Below, piece by piece: positions 1 to 4,395 of a stretch of 5,519 bases of DNA (positions are counted from its first letter, which is position 1; each line of letters opens with the position of its first letter). Source of the DNA: Acinetobacter sp. UBA6641 (GTDB taxonomy: Bacteria; Pseudomonadota; Gammaproteobacteria; Pseudomonadales; Moraxellaceae); NCBI GenBank assembly GCA_002455755.1, contig DKLL01000005.1, positions 5,245 to 10,763 of the forward strand, in the 5' to 3' direction. A program made the position numbers and the translations under genes. The notes under the pieces were generated by a model that had not been told where the DNA came from, made no database searches, and was given only the letters and a program-made list of their open reading frames with translations.

Positions 1-182
1 ATATAGTTTTTAGGAATATGGGTGCGAAAAGAACGTCCTGTCGCCAGCAAATGAATGGCTTCCAATATTGAGGTTTTACCTGAACCATTTTGCCCATAAA
101 AGACATTAAACGGCTGCAACTCCATGAGTGCAACCGCCTTTAAGTTTCGAACACGTTCTATATTTAGACGCGTAATATGCAT
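1..182 (-). CDS. recF: RecF, DNA repair/replication ATPase, N-terminal part only (gene runs off the window)
   Basis: Reading leftward from an ATG at 182-180 gives 60 uninterrupted codons plus two bases to the window edge. The protein begins [17 protein letters not shown] and has a Walker A loop, GQNGSGKTS, at residues 30-38. It is followed by [16 protein letters not shown] (39-54), the pattern of the RecF/SMC-like ATPase head. RecF is a cytoplasmic ATP-dependent DNA-binding protein that works with RecO and RecR to load RecA on gapped DNA at stalled forks. It lies 27 bp after dnaN in the same direction, as in the usual dnaA-dnaN-recF cluster, and is probably cotranscribed. No clear Shine-Dalgarno precedes the ATG. 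The open frame extends back to the dnaN stop codon, and the only other plausible starts there are rare codons such as ATT. Walker B and the signature motif would lie outside the window. Family assignment is secure. Confidence 0.95.
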   Translation of the reverse strand, partial: MHITRLNIERVRNLKAVALMELQPFNVFYGQNGSGKTSILEAIHLLATGRSFRTHIPKNY

Positions 183-209
183 GGTTTGATCTGATTCAAT
201 ATCGGCAAA

Positions 210-1355
210 TTAAACACGCATTGGCATTACAACATAGGTTTGATCCTGTTGTGCTGGATCGTGCACCAATACCGACTGATTCGCTTCCGTCATGGTCATA
301 GACACATCTTCACCATCCAAGGCGCCTAATACGTCTAACAGGTATTGGGCATTGAATGACATTTCCATTGGGGCATCCGCATATTGAATGGCCAGATCTT
401 CAATCGCTTCATCCTGCTCCGGGTTATTGGCGCGCAGCTGTAAAGAATCGCTACCAAAATTCAGGAATACACCACGTAATTTTTCATTACTGAGAATCGC
501 GACACGCTGCAAGGATTGCTTGAATACGTCATGGGCGATCAAGACGTTTTTATCGCCACCACGCGGAATCACGCGACGGTAATCCGGGAATTTTCCATCA
601 ATTAACTTGGTTGTGAAACGAACCGTGATATTACCCTGCTCTTTATCGCGACTCGGGGTGCTAATAGTCACGTTTAATAGTTCACGGCCAATCAACAAGG
701 ACAATTGCTCATCTTCAATGCTGAGCAGACGCTGTAATTCTGCCACCGCTTTACGTGGCACAATCGCTTGAATTGCTTGAGTAGTATTTGAAGTTGCAGA
801 GGTTTCACACAGTGCCAGACGATGACCGTCAGTGGTCACTGCACGCAGCTGATTCTGATCAATTTCAAGCAAGGTACCGGTCAAATAAAAACGCACATCC
901 TGTACCGCCATGGCAAATGCAGTCTTCTCAAACAGACGCTTTAATTCACGCTGGGTTACAGTTACCTGAGTACCTTGAGCATTTTCTGTGCTCAACAGCG
1001 GATAATCTTCTGCAGGCAAAGTACCCAACACAAAACGGCTATTTCCGGATTTTAAAATGCAACGATCTTCAGTAATTTGCAGGTCAATCAAGGCAGCAGC
1101 AGGCAAAGACTTGCAGATGTCCATCAGCTTACGTGCTGGTACAGTTGTTTCACCTGCTTGCAGACAAGCTCCTTCAGCCAACGTGGTACTGGCCACCAAT
1201 TCCACTTCCAGATCGGAACCGGTAATGGTTAAGGATTCATTACTCACCTGAATTTTTACGTTAGACAGAATGTTTAAAGTATGGCGACGTTCAACCGCTC
1301 CTACGACATGTGACAGAACATTAAGTAAGCTTTCTTTCGCGATTTTCAAACGCAC
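210..1355 (-). CDS. dnaN: DNA polymerase III subunit beta (sliding clamp)
   Basis: The 381-residue product starting MRLKIAKESLLNVLSHVVGA forms the ring-shaped clamp that tethers DNA polymerase III and other enzymes to DNA. Length fits the family (about 365-385), allowing three tandem clamp domains at roughly 1-125, 130-250 and 255-381. Recognisable features are the N-terminal RRHTLNILSNV segment, the central TDGHRLAL segment and the C-terminal YVVMPMRV, equivalent to the VVMPMRL end of the E. coli clamp that lines the partner-binding pocket. The open frame extends upstream to a TTG at 1373. I prefer the GTG at 1355-1353 because AGAGGA lies 7 nt before it, and because the upstream codons (MLEECT) encode that ribosome-binding site and look unlike a clamp N-terminus. 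It lies between dnaA (108 bp upstream) and recF (27 bp downstream). I see no convincing promoter of its own in the gap, so it probably depends largely on dnaA transcription. Confidence 0.97.
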   Translation of the reverse strand: MRLKIAKESLLNVLSHVVGAVERRHTLNILSNVKIQVSNESLTITGSDLEVELVASTTLAEGACLQAGETTVPARKLMDICKSLPAAALIDLQITEDRCILKSGNSRFVLGTLPAEDYPLLSTENAQGTQVTVTQRELKRLFEKTAFAMAVQDVRFYLTGTLLEIDQNQLRAVTTDGHRLALCETSATSNTTQAIQAIVPRKAVAELQRLLSIEDEQLSLLIGRELLNVTISTPSRDKEQGNITVRFTTKLIDGKFPDYRRVIPRGGDKNVLIAHDVFKQSLQRVAILSNEKLRGVFLNFGSDSLQLRANNPEQDEAIEDLAIQYADAPMEMSFNAQYLLDVLGALDGEDVSMTMTEANQSVLVHDPAQQDQTYVVMPMRV

Positions 1356-1362
1356 GGTACAT

Positions 1363-1368
1363 TCCTCT
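1363..1368 (-). promoter_or_regulatory. dnaN ribosome-binding site (decides the GTG start)
   Basis: On the minus strand the sequence reads AGAGGA, then 7 nt, then GTG. It is the strongest Shine-Dalgarno match near the 5' end of dnaN. It supports initiation at GTG 1355 over the upstream in-frame TTG at 1373, which would have to translate through it. Confidence 0.8.
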
Positions 1369-1414
1369 AACAACTGGAGATCAAAATAAATAAATGTGTT
1401 TTTAGCAGTGTACT

Positions 1415-1435
1415 ATGCGGCAGAATATGCCGCAT
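1415..1435. repeat. Perfect hairpin in the dnaA-dnaN gap
   Basis: ATGCGGCA (1415-1422) and TGCCGCAT (1428-1435) are perfect 8-bp inverted arms around a 5-nt loop. Neither strand has a T-run directly after it, so it is not a standard intrinsic terminator. In the dnaA-dnaN transcript it would lie about 29 nt after the dnaA stop codon and 60 nt before the dnaN start. It could be an mRNA stability or processing element, or a weak attenuator setting the DnaA:clamp ratio. It could also be a protein-binding palindrome. The function is inference only. Confidence 0.6.
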
Positions 1436-1463
1436 TGCAAGAATAGAATTTGATCAAAATGGA

Positions 1464-2843
1464 TCAGCTTTGCAACAGCCGTTGCAGGTTTTTATAGTCT
1501 TCATTGAAGATCGGATCTTCTTCTCTCAGGCTGATCACTTTTTCACAGGCATGCATGACGGTACTGTGGTCGCGCCCACCAAAAGCCATGCCAATTTCCG
1601 GAAAACTGTCCCCGGTTAGTTCACGTGCCAGCCCCATCGCCAGCTGACGTGGACGGGCATAAATCCGGGTCCGTTTCGGACCGACAATTTCTTTTAAAGG
1701 AATACGGAAATACTCACTCACCACACGCTGGATATTTTCAGTACTGATGGTCCGGGCACGAATGGCCAGCACGTCTTTTAACGATTCACGCACCACATCC
1801 AGATCAATCGGCGTGCCTTTAAAACGGGAAATCGCCACCACTTTATTGAGTGCACCTTCCAGTTCACGGACATTGGCCACCACTTGCTGGGCGATAAACA
1901 AGGCACAGTTACGCGGTAACTCTACCCCGCTGCTCTCGGCTTTTTTCAGCAAAATTTCAATCCGGGTTTCAATATCCGGTGGTTCCACCCCAACCGATAA
2001 GCCCCAGGAAAAACGGGAAACCAGACGTGCATCCAGTTCGGTGAGTTCTTTGGGATAACGGTCAGACGTCAGAATAATCTGTTTCGACTCATCCAAGAGC
2101 GCGTTAAAGGTATAAAAGAACTCGACCAGACTGGCTTCTTTACCCGCGAGCAAATGGATATCATCGACCAATAACAGATCGAGCGAGCGGCAATTCTTTT
2201 TAAATTCTTCCACTTTGCCTTGTTGTAAAGAGCTGACAAAATCCTGTACAAAACTTTCAGCAGTCATATACATCACCCGTGCATTCGGCTTGGCCTGCAA
2301 CAAGGCATTGCCGACAGCTTGCATGAGGTGGGTTTTACCCAGACCGGTCGGTCCATATAAAAATAGAGGATTGTGCTGTGAAGCCCCTAACTGGGTTAGC
2401 ACTTTACGGCAGGTTTCTGCTGCCATCTGGTTGGAACGACCTTCCACAAACAGTGAAAAAGTAAATAAGGGATTGAGCAAACGTTTACGGCTGTTTTTAG
2501 TGCCGGTTTCATCTTTTTCTTTTTTAGCTTTGGAAACAGCAGCAGGTGCCGACTGGAGTGCCGCGGTGGTCGTTGCCGGTTGTTCATTGGCAGATAAAAT
2601 CGCACCTGGACGTGAATCGACCAGAATTTCAACTTTACGTACCCGACCTTCAGACATCTGTTCAGCCAAAATGGTGATCAGTTCCAGATGGTGTTCCTGA
2701 ATATAACGGGTCCAATACGGATTGGGAGCATAGAGTCTTAAAGTATCGTTCAGCTCTTCAGCAACGAGAGGGCGAATCCACATTGTAAAGACATTTCCCG
2801 AAAGCTCTTGTCGCAAACGAGTTAGACAGTCTGTCCAAAGCAT
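1464..2843 (-). CDS. dnaA: Chromosomal replication initiator protein DnaA
   Basis: This 459-residue protein (family usual about 440-470) binds DnaA boxes in oriC, forms an ATP-dependent filament, opens the duplex and helps load the DnaB helicase. Domain I is about residues 1-80 (MLWTDCLTRLRQELSGNVF onward, with W23 in the FTMWIRPL segment). A low-complexity linker rich in A, T, K and S (domain II) covers about 81-122. The AAA+ domain III is about 123-345, with Walker A GPTGLGKT (164-171), Walker B LLLVDDIH (223-230), sensor I LTSDR (258-262), RLVSRFSWGL with the likely arginine finger R277, and sensor II VRELEGAL (325-332). Domain IV is the helix-turn-helix with the DnaA signature FGGRDHSTVMHACEKV (421-436). 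The ATG at 2843 has AGGGG 6 nt upstream. It is followed by dnaN and recF. A DnaA box inside its likely promoter suggests autoregulation. All key residues are present. Confidence 0.99.
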   Translation of the reverse strand: MLWTDCLTRLRQELSGNVFTMWIRPLVAEELNDTLRLYAPNPYWTRYIQEHHLELITILAEQMSEGRVRKVEILVDSRPGAILSANEQPATTTAALQSAPAAVSKAKKEKDETGTKNSRKRLLNPLFTFSLFVEGRSNQMAAETCRKVLTQLGASQHNPLFLYGPTGLGKTHLMQAVGNALLQAKPNARVMYMTAESFVQDFVSSLQQGKVEEFKKNCRSLDLLLVDDIHLLAGKEASLVEFFYTFNALLDESKQIILTSDRYPKELTELDARLVSRFSWGLSVGVEPPDIETRIEILLKKAESSGVELPRNCALFIAQQVVANVRELEGALNKVVAISRFKGTPIDLDVVRESLKDVLAIRARTISTENIQRVVSEYFRIPLKEIVGPKRTRIYARPRQLAMGLARELTGDSFPEIGMAFGGRDHSTVMHACEKVISLREEDPIFNEDYKNLQRLLQS

Positions 2844-2849
2844 GTGAAA

Positions 2850-2854
2850 CCCCT
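2850..2854 (-). promoter_or_regulatory. dnaA ribosome-binding site
   Basis: AGGGG on the minus strand lies 6 nt before the dnaA ATG. It fixes the annotated start, which also matches the conserved MLWTDCL N-terminus. Confidence 0.8.
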
Positions 2855-2856
2855 AT

Positions 2857-2883
2857 TCATTCCATTGTTAGTAAAAAAATCAT
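2857..2883 (-). other. Possible 8-codon upstream ORF in the dnaA leader
   Basis: An ATG at 2883-2881 opens MIFLLTME and stops at TGA 2859-2857, just before the dnaA Shine-Dalgarno. It is out of frame with dnaA. The bases ahead of it (GGG-CTCAC-ATG) resemble those ahead of dnaA itself (GGGG-TTTCAC-ATG). Such a short ORF can arise by chance. Whether it is translated is unknown, and no protein family can be assigned. Confidence 0.2.
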
Positions 2884-2888
2884 GTGAG

Positions 2889-2905
2889 CCCGACCAAGCG
2901 GGTCG
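2889..2905 (-). other. GC-rich hairpin at the 5' end of the dnaA leader
   Basis: The minus strand can pair CGACC (2905-2901) with GGTCG (2895-2891) around a 5-nt loop, or alternatively CCCG (2902-2899) with CGGG (2892-2889). A run of seven T follows at 2879-2873, about 9-11 nt beyond the stem. If transcription starts about 7 nt after the proposed -10 box, this stem would sit at the very 5' end of the mRNA. It could protect that end. The gap to the T-run is too long for a standard terminator, although an attenuator cannot be excluded. Confidence 0.4.
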
Positions 2906-2907
2906 CC

Positions 2908-2936
2908 ATTCTATCGAAGTTATCCACATCTGTCAT
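2908..2936 (-). promoter_or_regulatory. Likely dnaA promoter with embedded DnaA box
   Basis: On the minus strand, ATGACA (2936-2931) and TAGAAT (2913-2908) are separated by exactly 17 nt. Each matches the sigma-70 consensus at five of six positions. The spacer contains a perfect DnaA box (2920-2928), so DnaA bound there should compete with RNA polymerase. The predicted start near 2901 gives a leader of about 58 nt. The promoter is inferred from sequence, and additional promoters nearer oriC are possible. Confidence 0.7.
2920..2928 (+). promoter_or_regulatory. DnaA box (perfect) in the dnaA promoter spacer
   Basis: TTATCCACA is an exact consensus match. It stands apart from the main origin cluster, with about 72 bp to the next box, and lies between the -35 and -10 of the proposed dnaA promoter. 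That position suggests an autoregulatory operator. Confidence 0.9.
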
Positions 2937-2977
2937 GGCAAAATTCAGGAAATATCACTCAAAAAGTAATTTTCCGA

Positions 2978-2995
2978 TTAAATTTAAATTTAAAT
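2978..2995. repeat. AT-rich TTTAAA repeat tract left of the DnaA-box cluster
   Basis: Three TTAAAT units run in tandem, giving two overlapping ATTTAAAT palindromes (2982-2989 and 2988-2995). The tract directly precedes the tight DnaA-box cluster at 3001. It resembles the easily melted blocks of origins and is an alternative candidate unwinding site. Confidence 0.6.
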
Positions 2996-3000
2996 CGCAG

Positions 3001-3089
3001 TGTGGATAAGTTTATCCGCAAGCTGTGGATAAAATATATCACAAAGTTATCCACAATTTAATAAAATCATAAAAACATAGATATCCACA
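3001..3089. promoter_or_regulatory. Main DnaA-box cluster
   Basis: There are five boxes in 89 bp. 3001-3009 (-), 3024-3032 (-) and 3047-3055 (+) are exact TTATCCACA. 3012-3020 (+) is TTATCCGCA and 3081-3089 (+) is ATATCCACA, one mismatch each. Their centres are 11, 12, 23 and 34 bp apart, close to 1, 1, 2 and 3 helical turns, so bound DnaA molecules would lie on about the same face of the helix. This is the probable core for initiation-complex assembly. Confidence 0.9.
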
Positions 3090-3126
3090 ACACAAGTTAA
3101 TGTTTATAAAAGTGAAATACACCTTT

Positions 3127-3210
3127 TCCCCAGAAAAATGACCTCCTAATAGTAATAAATTTAAATTTATAAATTTGAATTTATTTATAGGGACACGATT
3201 TTTCTGGGGA
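3127..3210. repeat. Large nested inverted repeat in oriC
   Basis: Perfect 13-bp outer arms, TCCCCAGAAAAAT at 3127-3139 and its reverse complement at 3198-3210, enclose a 32-bp AT-only-like palindrome at 3154-3185. In the palindrome 15 of 16 pairs match; the one mismatch is 3162/3177. Both share nearly the same centre, about 3169. The outer arms overlap one-mismatch DnaA-box-like sequences on each side (TTTTCCCCA at 3124-3132 and, reversed, TTATCCCCA at 3205-3213). It may form the origin's unwinding element or a cruciform. It has no T-run and is not a normal terminator. Confidence 0.8.
3147..3158 (+). promoter_or_regulatory. Possible DnaA-trio element
   Basis: Four successive triplets TAA-TAG-TAA-TAA fit the trio pattern (5'-[T/A]A[G/A]) described for single-strand binding by DnaA in Bacillus origins. 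They follow a DnaA-box-like TTTTCCCCA (3124-3132) and a short GC-rich stretch (ACCTCC, 3141-3146), and lead straight into AT-only DNA. That matches the order box, GC-rich, trios, AT-rich. Such triplets are easily found by chance in AT-rich DNA, so the call rests on the layout. Confidence 0.4.
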
Positions 3211-3243
3211 TAACTCGTAAAAGTTATAAATTTAAATTCATAA
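3155..3243 (+). repeat. Direct repeat pair of an 18-bp AT-rich element
   Basis: ATAAATTTAAATTTATAA at 3155-3172 recurs at 3226-3243 with one change (T to C at its 14th base). The copies are 71 bp apart and the first is part of the central palindrome. Repeated AT-rich units of 13-18 bp are typical of origin unwinding regions. Confidence 0.65.
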
Positions 3244-3259
3244 TCAGCAACATTCATTT

Positions 3260-3283
3260 TTATCAACACGCGGTTGTGGATAA
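3260..3283. promoter_or_regulatory. Right-hand DnaA-box pair
   Basis: TTATCAACA (3260-3268, plus strand, one mismatch) and an exact TTATCCACA on the minus strand (3275-3283) lie with centres 15 bp apart. The perfect box points left toward the AT-rich core, opposite in direction to the boxes at 3047 and 3081. Confidence 0.85.
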
Positions 3284-3323
3284 TATTGTGAATATTTCTG
3301 TTTATAACTTATGTTTTTTTATT

Positions 3324-3336
3324 AATCAACAATTTA
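3324..3336 (+). promoter_or_regulatory. IHF-like binding site
   Basis: AATCAACAATTTA matches the IHF consensus WATCAANNNNTTR at every specified position. E. coli oriC also uses an IHF site to bend DNA during initiation. In AT-rich DNA such a match can be accidental, so this is a candidate only. Confidence 0.35.
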
Positions 3337-3339
3337 AAC

Positions 3340-3348
3340 TGTGTATAA
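3340..3348 (-). promoter_or_regulatory. DnaA box (TTATACACA type)
   Basis: Read on the minus strand, this is TTATACACA, which fits the relaxed consensus TTWTNCACA. It is the outermost box on the rpmH side, about 90 bp before the rpmH promoter. Beyond it, up to 3437, I see no further clear element. Confidence 0.6.
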
Positions 3349-3437
3349 ACCGGATACAACTGTTAATTATGAAAATCTATTGCCTGTGATCAATCTTTAG
3401 AGAAAGTCGCTTATTTTGAAAGAAAGTTTGTTTTTGA

Positions 3438-3466
3438 TTGACAGCTCATGGAATGAACACTAAAAT
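3438..3466 (+). promoter_or_regulatory. Strong sigma-70 promoter of the rpmH operon
   Basis: TTGACA (3438-3443, perfect -35) and TAAAAT (3461-3466, five of six) are separated by exactly 17 bp. Transcription would start near 3473, leaving a leader of about 33 nt before rpmH. Near-consensus strength fits a ribosomal-protein operon. No DnaA box overlaps it, unlike the dnaA promoter. Confidence 0.85.
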
Positions 3467-3505
3467 CGCGAACCTTCATAGAAAGATCATTTTTGGAGTT
3501 TCAAT

Positions 3506-3640
3506 ATGAAACGTACATTCCAACCATCAGAATTAAAGCGTAAGCGTGTTCATGGTTTCCGTGCTCGTATGGCTACTAAAGCTGGTCGTCAAGTATTAGC
3601 TCGTCGTCGTGCAAAAGGTCGTCATAGCTTAACTGTTTAA
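3506..3640 (+). CDS. rpmH: 50S ribosomal protein L34
   Basis: This 44-residue protein, beginning [20 protein letters not shown] and ending GRHSLTV, is the small, very basic L34 component of the large ribosomal subunit, where it contacts 23S rRNA. Length and the MKRTFQPS...RVHGFRARM...[11 protein letters not shown] pattern are diagnostic. TTGGAG lies 7 nt before the ATG. It is the first gene after a near-consensus promoter, and rnpA follows after 30 bp. Codons such as CGT, GCT and GGT dominate, consistent with high expression. I see no terminator hairpin between it and rnpA. Only the lower mRNA level expected further down such operons, not a visible signal, would explain unequal expression. 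Confidence 0.99.
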
Positions 3641-3670
3641 TCTGTTAACGTTATTACGATTTTGGGTGTT

Positions 3671-4060
3671 ATGACACTTTATGGCTTCAGCACAGAGGTA
3701 CGTATACGCTGTGCTGCCGATTATAAAAGTGTGTTTGATGGTGCGCTTTTTAAAGTGCATCAACCCCATTTCCTATTTCTTGCAAAAAATTCCGAACAGC
3801 CGAAAAGCCGTTTGGGTATTGTTGTTGCCAAGAAAAAAGTGCGTCGTGCACATGAAAGAAATAGAGTAAAACGTCTTGCTCGTGAAAGTTTTCGCCTGCA
3901 TCAGCAGCAATTAGATTTATTAGATATTGTGGTCATGCCTAAAATGGGTATTGAAGCCGTACCTAATGCAGAGTTGCAGCAACAATTACAATTTGCTTGG
4001 CAGAAATTGCAACGCCTTGCCAAAAAGCATAAAAAGATAGCTCCCTCCCCACAAAAGTAG
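3671..4060 (+). CDS. rnpA: Ribonuclease P protein component
   Basis: This 129-residue basic protein is the subunit that helps the RNase P catalytic RNA bind and cut the 5' leader of precursor tRNAs. The hallmark RNR motif sits in [19 protein letters not shown] (RNR at residues 63-65), after the aromatic substrate-contacting segment HQPHFLFLA (30-38). LDIVVMPK (84-91) is also typical. The C-terminus is Lys/Gln-rich and variable. I chose the ATG at 3671; a TTG at 3662 would add three residues without a better ribosome site. GGG at 3664-3666 is a weak Shine-Dalgarno. The gene lies 30 bp after rpmH and 9 bp before yidD, the conserved bacterial order, and is probably expressed from the rpmH promoter. 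Confidence 0.97.
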   Translation: MTLYGFSTEVRIRCAADYKSVFDGALFKVHQPHFLFLAKNSEQPKSRLGIVVAKKKVRRAHERNRVKRLARESFRLHQQQLDLLDIVVMPKMGIEAVPNAELQQQLQFAWQKLQRLAKKHKKIAPSPQK

Positions 4061-4069
4061 AGCAGGCCA

Positions 4070-4390
4070 ATGGTACGTTTACTGCATTGGTTGATTCGAT
4101 TCTATCAGATCGTGATTAGTCCTTTATTGGGACCTCGCTGTCGTTATATTCCAACATGTTCTCAATATTCTTTGGAAGCAGTCCATTCTCATGGTGCTGT
4201 ACGTGGTGCGTGGTTAGCTACTCGGCGTATTTGTCGTTGTCATCCTTGGGGAGGCTCGGGTTATGATCCTGTTCCGCCAAAGGCAATTCGTTTTATTTCA
4301 TTTCAGCAAATAGATTCTCAAATGCTTCACGTTGTTGTACCCTTTCGTGATCGTTTATTGAACCGAAATCACTCTAACTACTTGGGATAA
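4070..4390 (+). CDS. yidD: Membrane protein insertion efficiency factor YidD
   Basis: This 106-residue protein belongs to the YidD (formerly UPF0161, haemolytic) family. These small proteins associate with the inner face of the cytoplasmic membrane and assist YidC/Sec-dependent membrane-protein insertion. The hydrophobic, amphipathic N-terminus [14 protein letters not shown] (8-21) is followed by the family core: [15 protein letters not shown] (23-37), the [15 protein letters not shown] segment (55-69) and conserved cysteines at 24, 30, 55 and 57. The tail after about residue 75 extends beyond the usual 70-85-residue core and shows no recognisable domain. It begins 9 bp after rnpA and ends 5 bp before yidC, so translation is probably coupled. 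AGG at 4064-4066 is close to the ATG (3 nt), a poor ribosome site that also suggests coupling. Confidence 0.95.
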   Translation: MVRLLHWLIRFYQIVISPLLGPRCRYIPTCSQYSLEAVHSHGAVRGAWLATRRICRCHPWGGSGYDPVPPKAIRFISFQQIDSQMLHVVVPFRDRLLNRNHSNYLG

Positions 4391-4395
4391 TAGAT

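Larger units (their letters stand above)
2914..3348. other. oriC: Chromosomal replication origin, oriC
   Basis: The stretch between dnaA and rpmH has no credible gene and has the expected marks of a bacterial origin. It contains five exact TTATCCACA boxes (2920, 3001, 3024, 3047, 3275), a TTATACACA box (3340) and several one-mismatch boxes. It also has blocks of AAATTT-type AT-rich DNA, a large inverted repeat at 3127-3210, and an IHF-like site. Genes on both sides are transcribed away from it. The outer limits given are those of the recognised elements; the minimal functional origin may be shorter. The AT-rich core at about 3147-3190 is my best candidate for the unwinding site, with 2978-2995 as an alternative. 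Confidence 0.92.

Noticed and set aside
1356..1373. Longer dnaN starting at TTG 1373
   Set aside because: The six extra codons contain the Shine-Dalgarno for the GTG at 1355, and the added residues are unlike clamp N-termini.
2215..2700. 161-codon plus-strand open frame opposite dnaA
   Set aside because: Antisense shadow of the highly conserved dnaA coding sequence; no plausible ribosome site or protein motif.
3198..3215. Intrinsic terminator formed by the TTTTTCTGGGGA arm
   Set aside because: The arms are 58 bp apart, and on neither strand is a T-run placed directly after the stem; an origin structure is more likely.
3039..3269. 76-codon open frame on the minus strand across oriC
   Set aside because: It lies over DnaA boxes and AT palindromes, has F/I/N/K-rich composition expected of AT-rich DNA, no ribosome site and no recognisable family.
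2844..3505. GATC (Dam/SeqA-type) cluster as in E. coli oriC
   Set aside because: Only scattered GATC sites are present on the rpmH side and none are clustered among the DnaA boxes, so SeqA-like control is not indicated.
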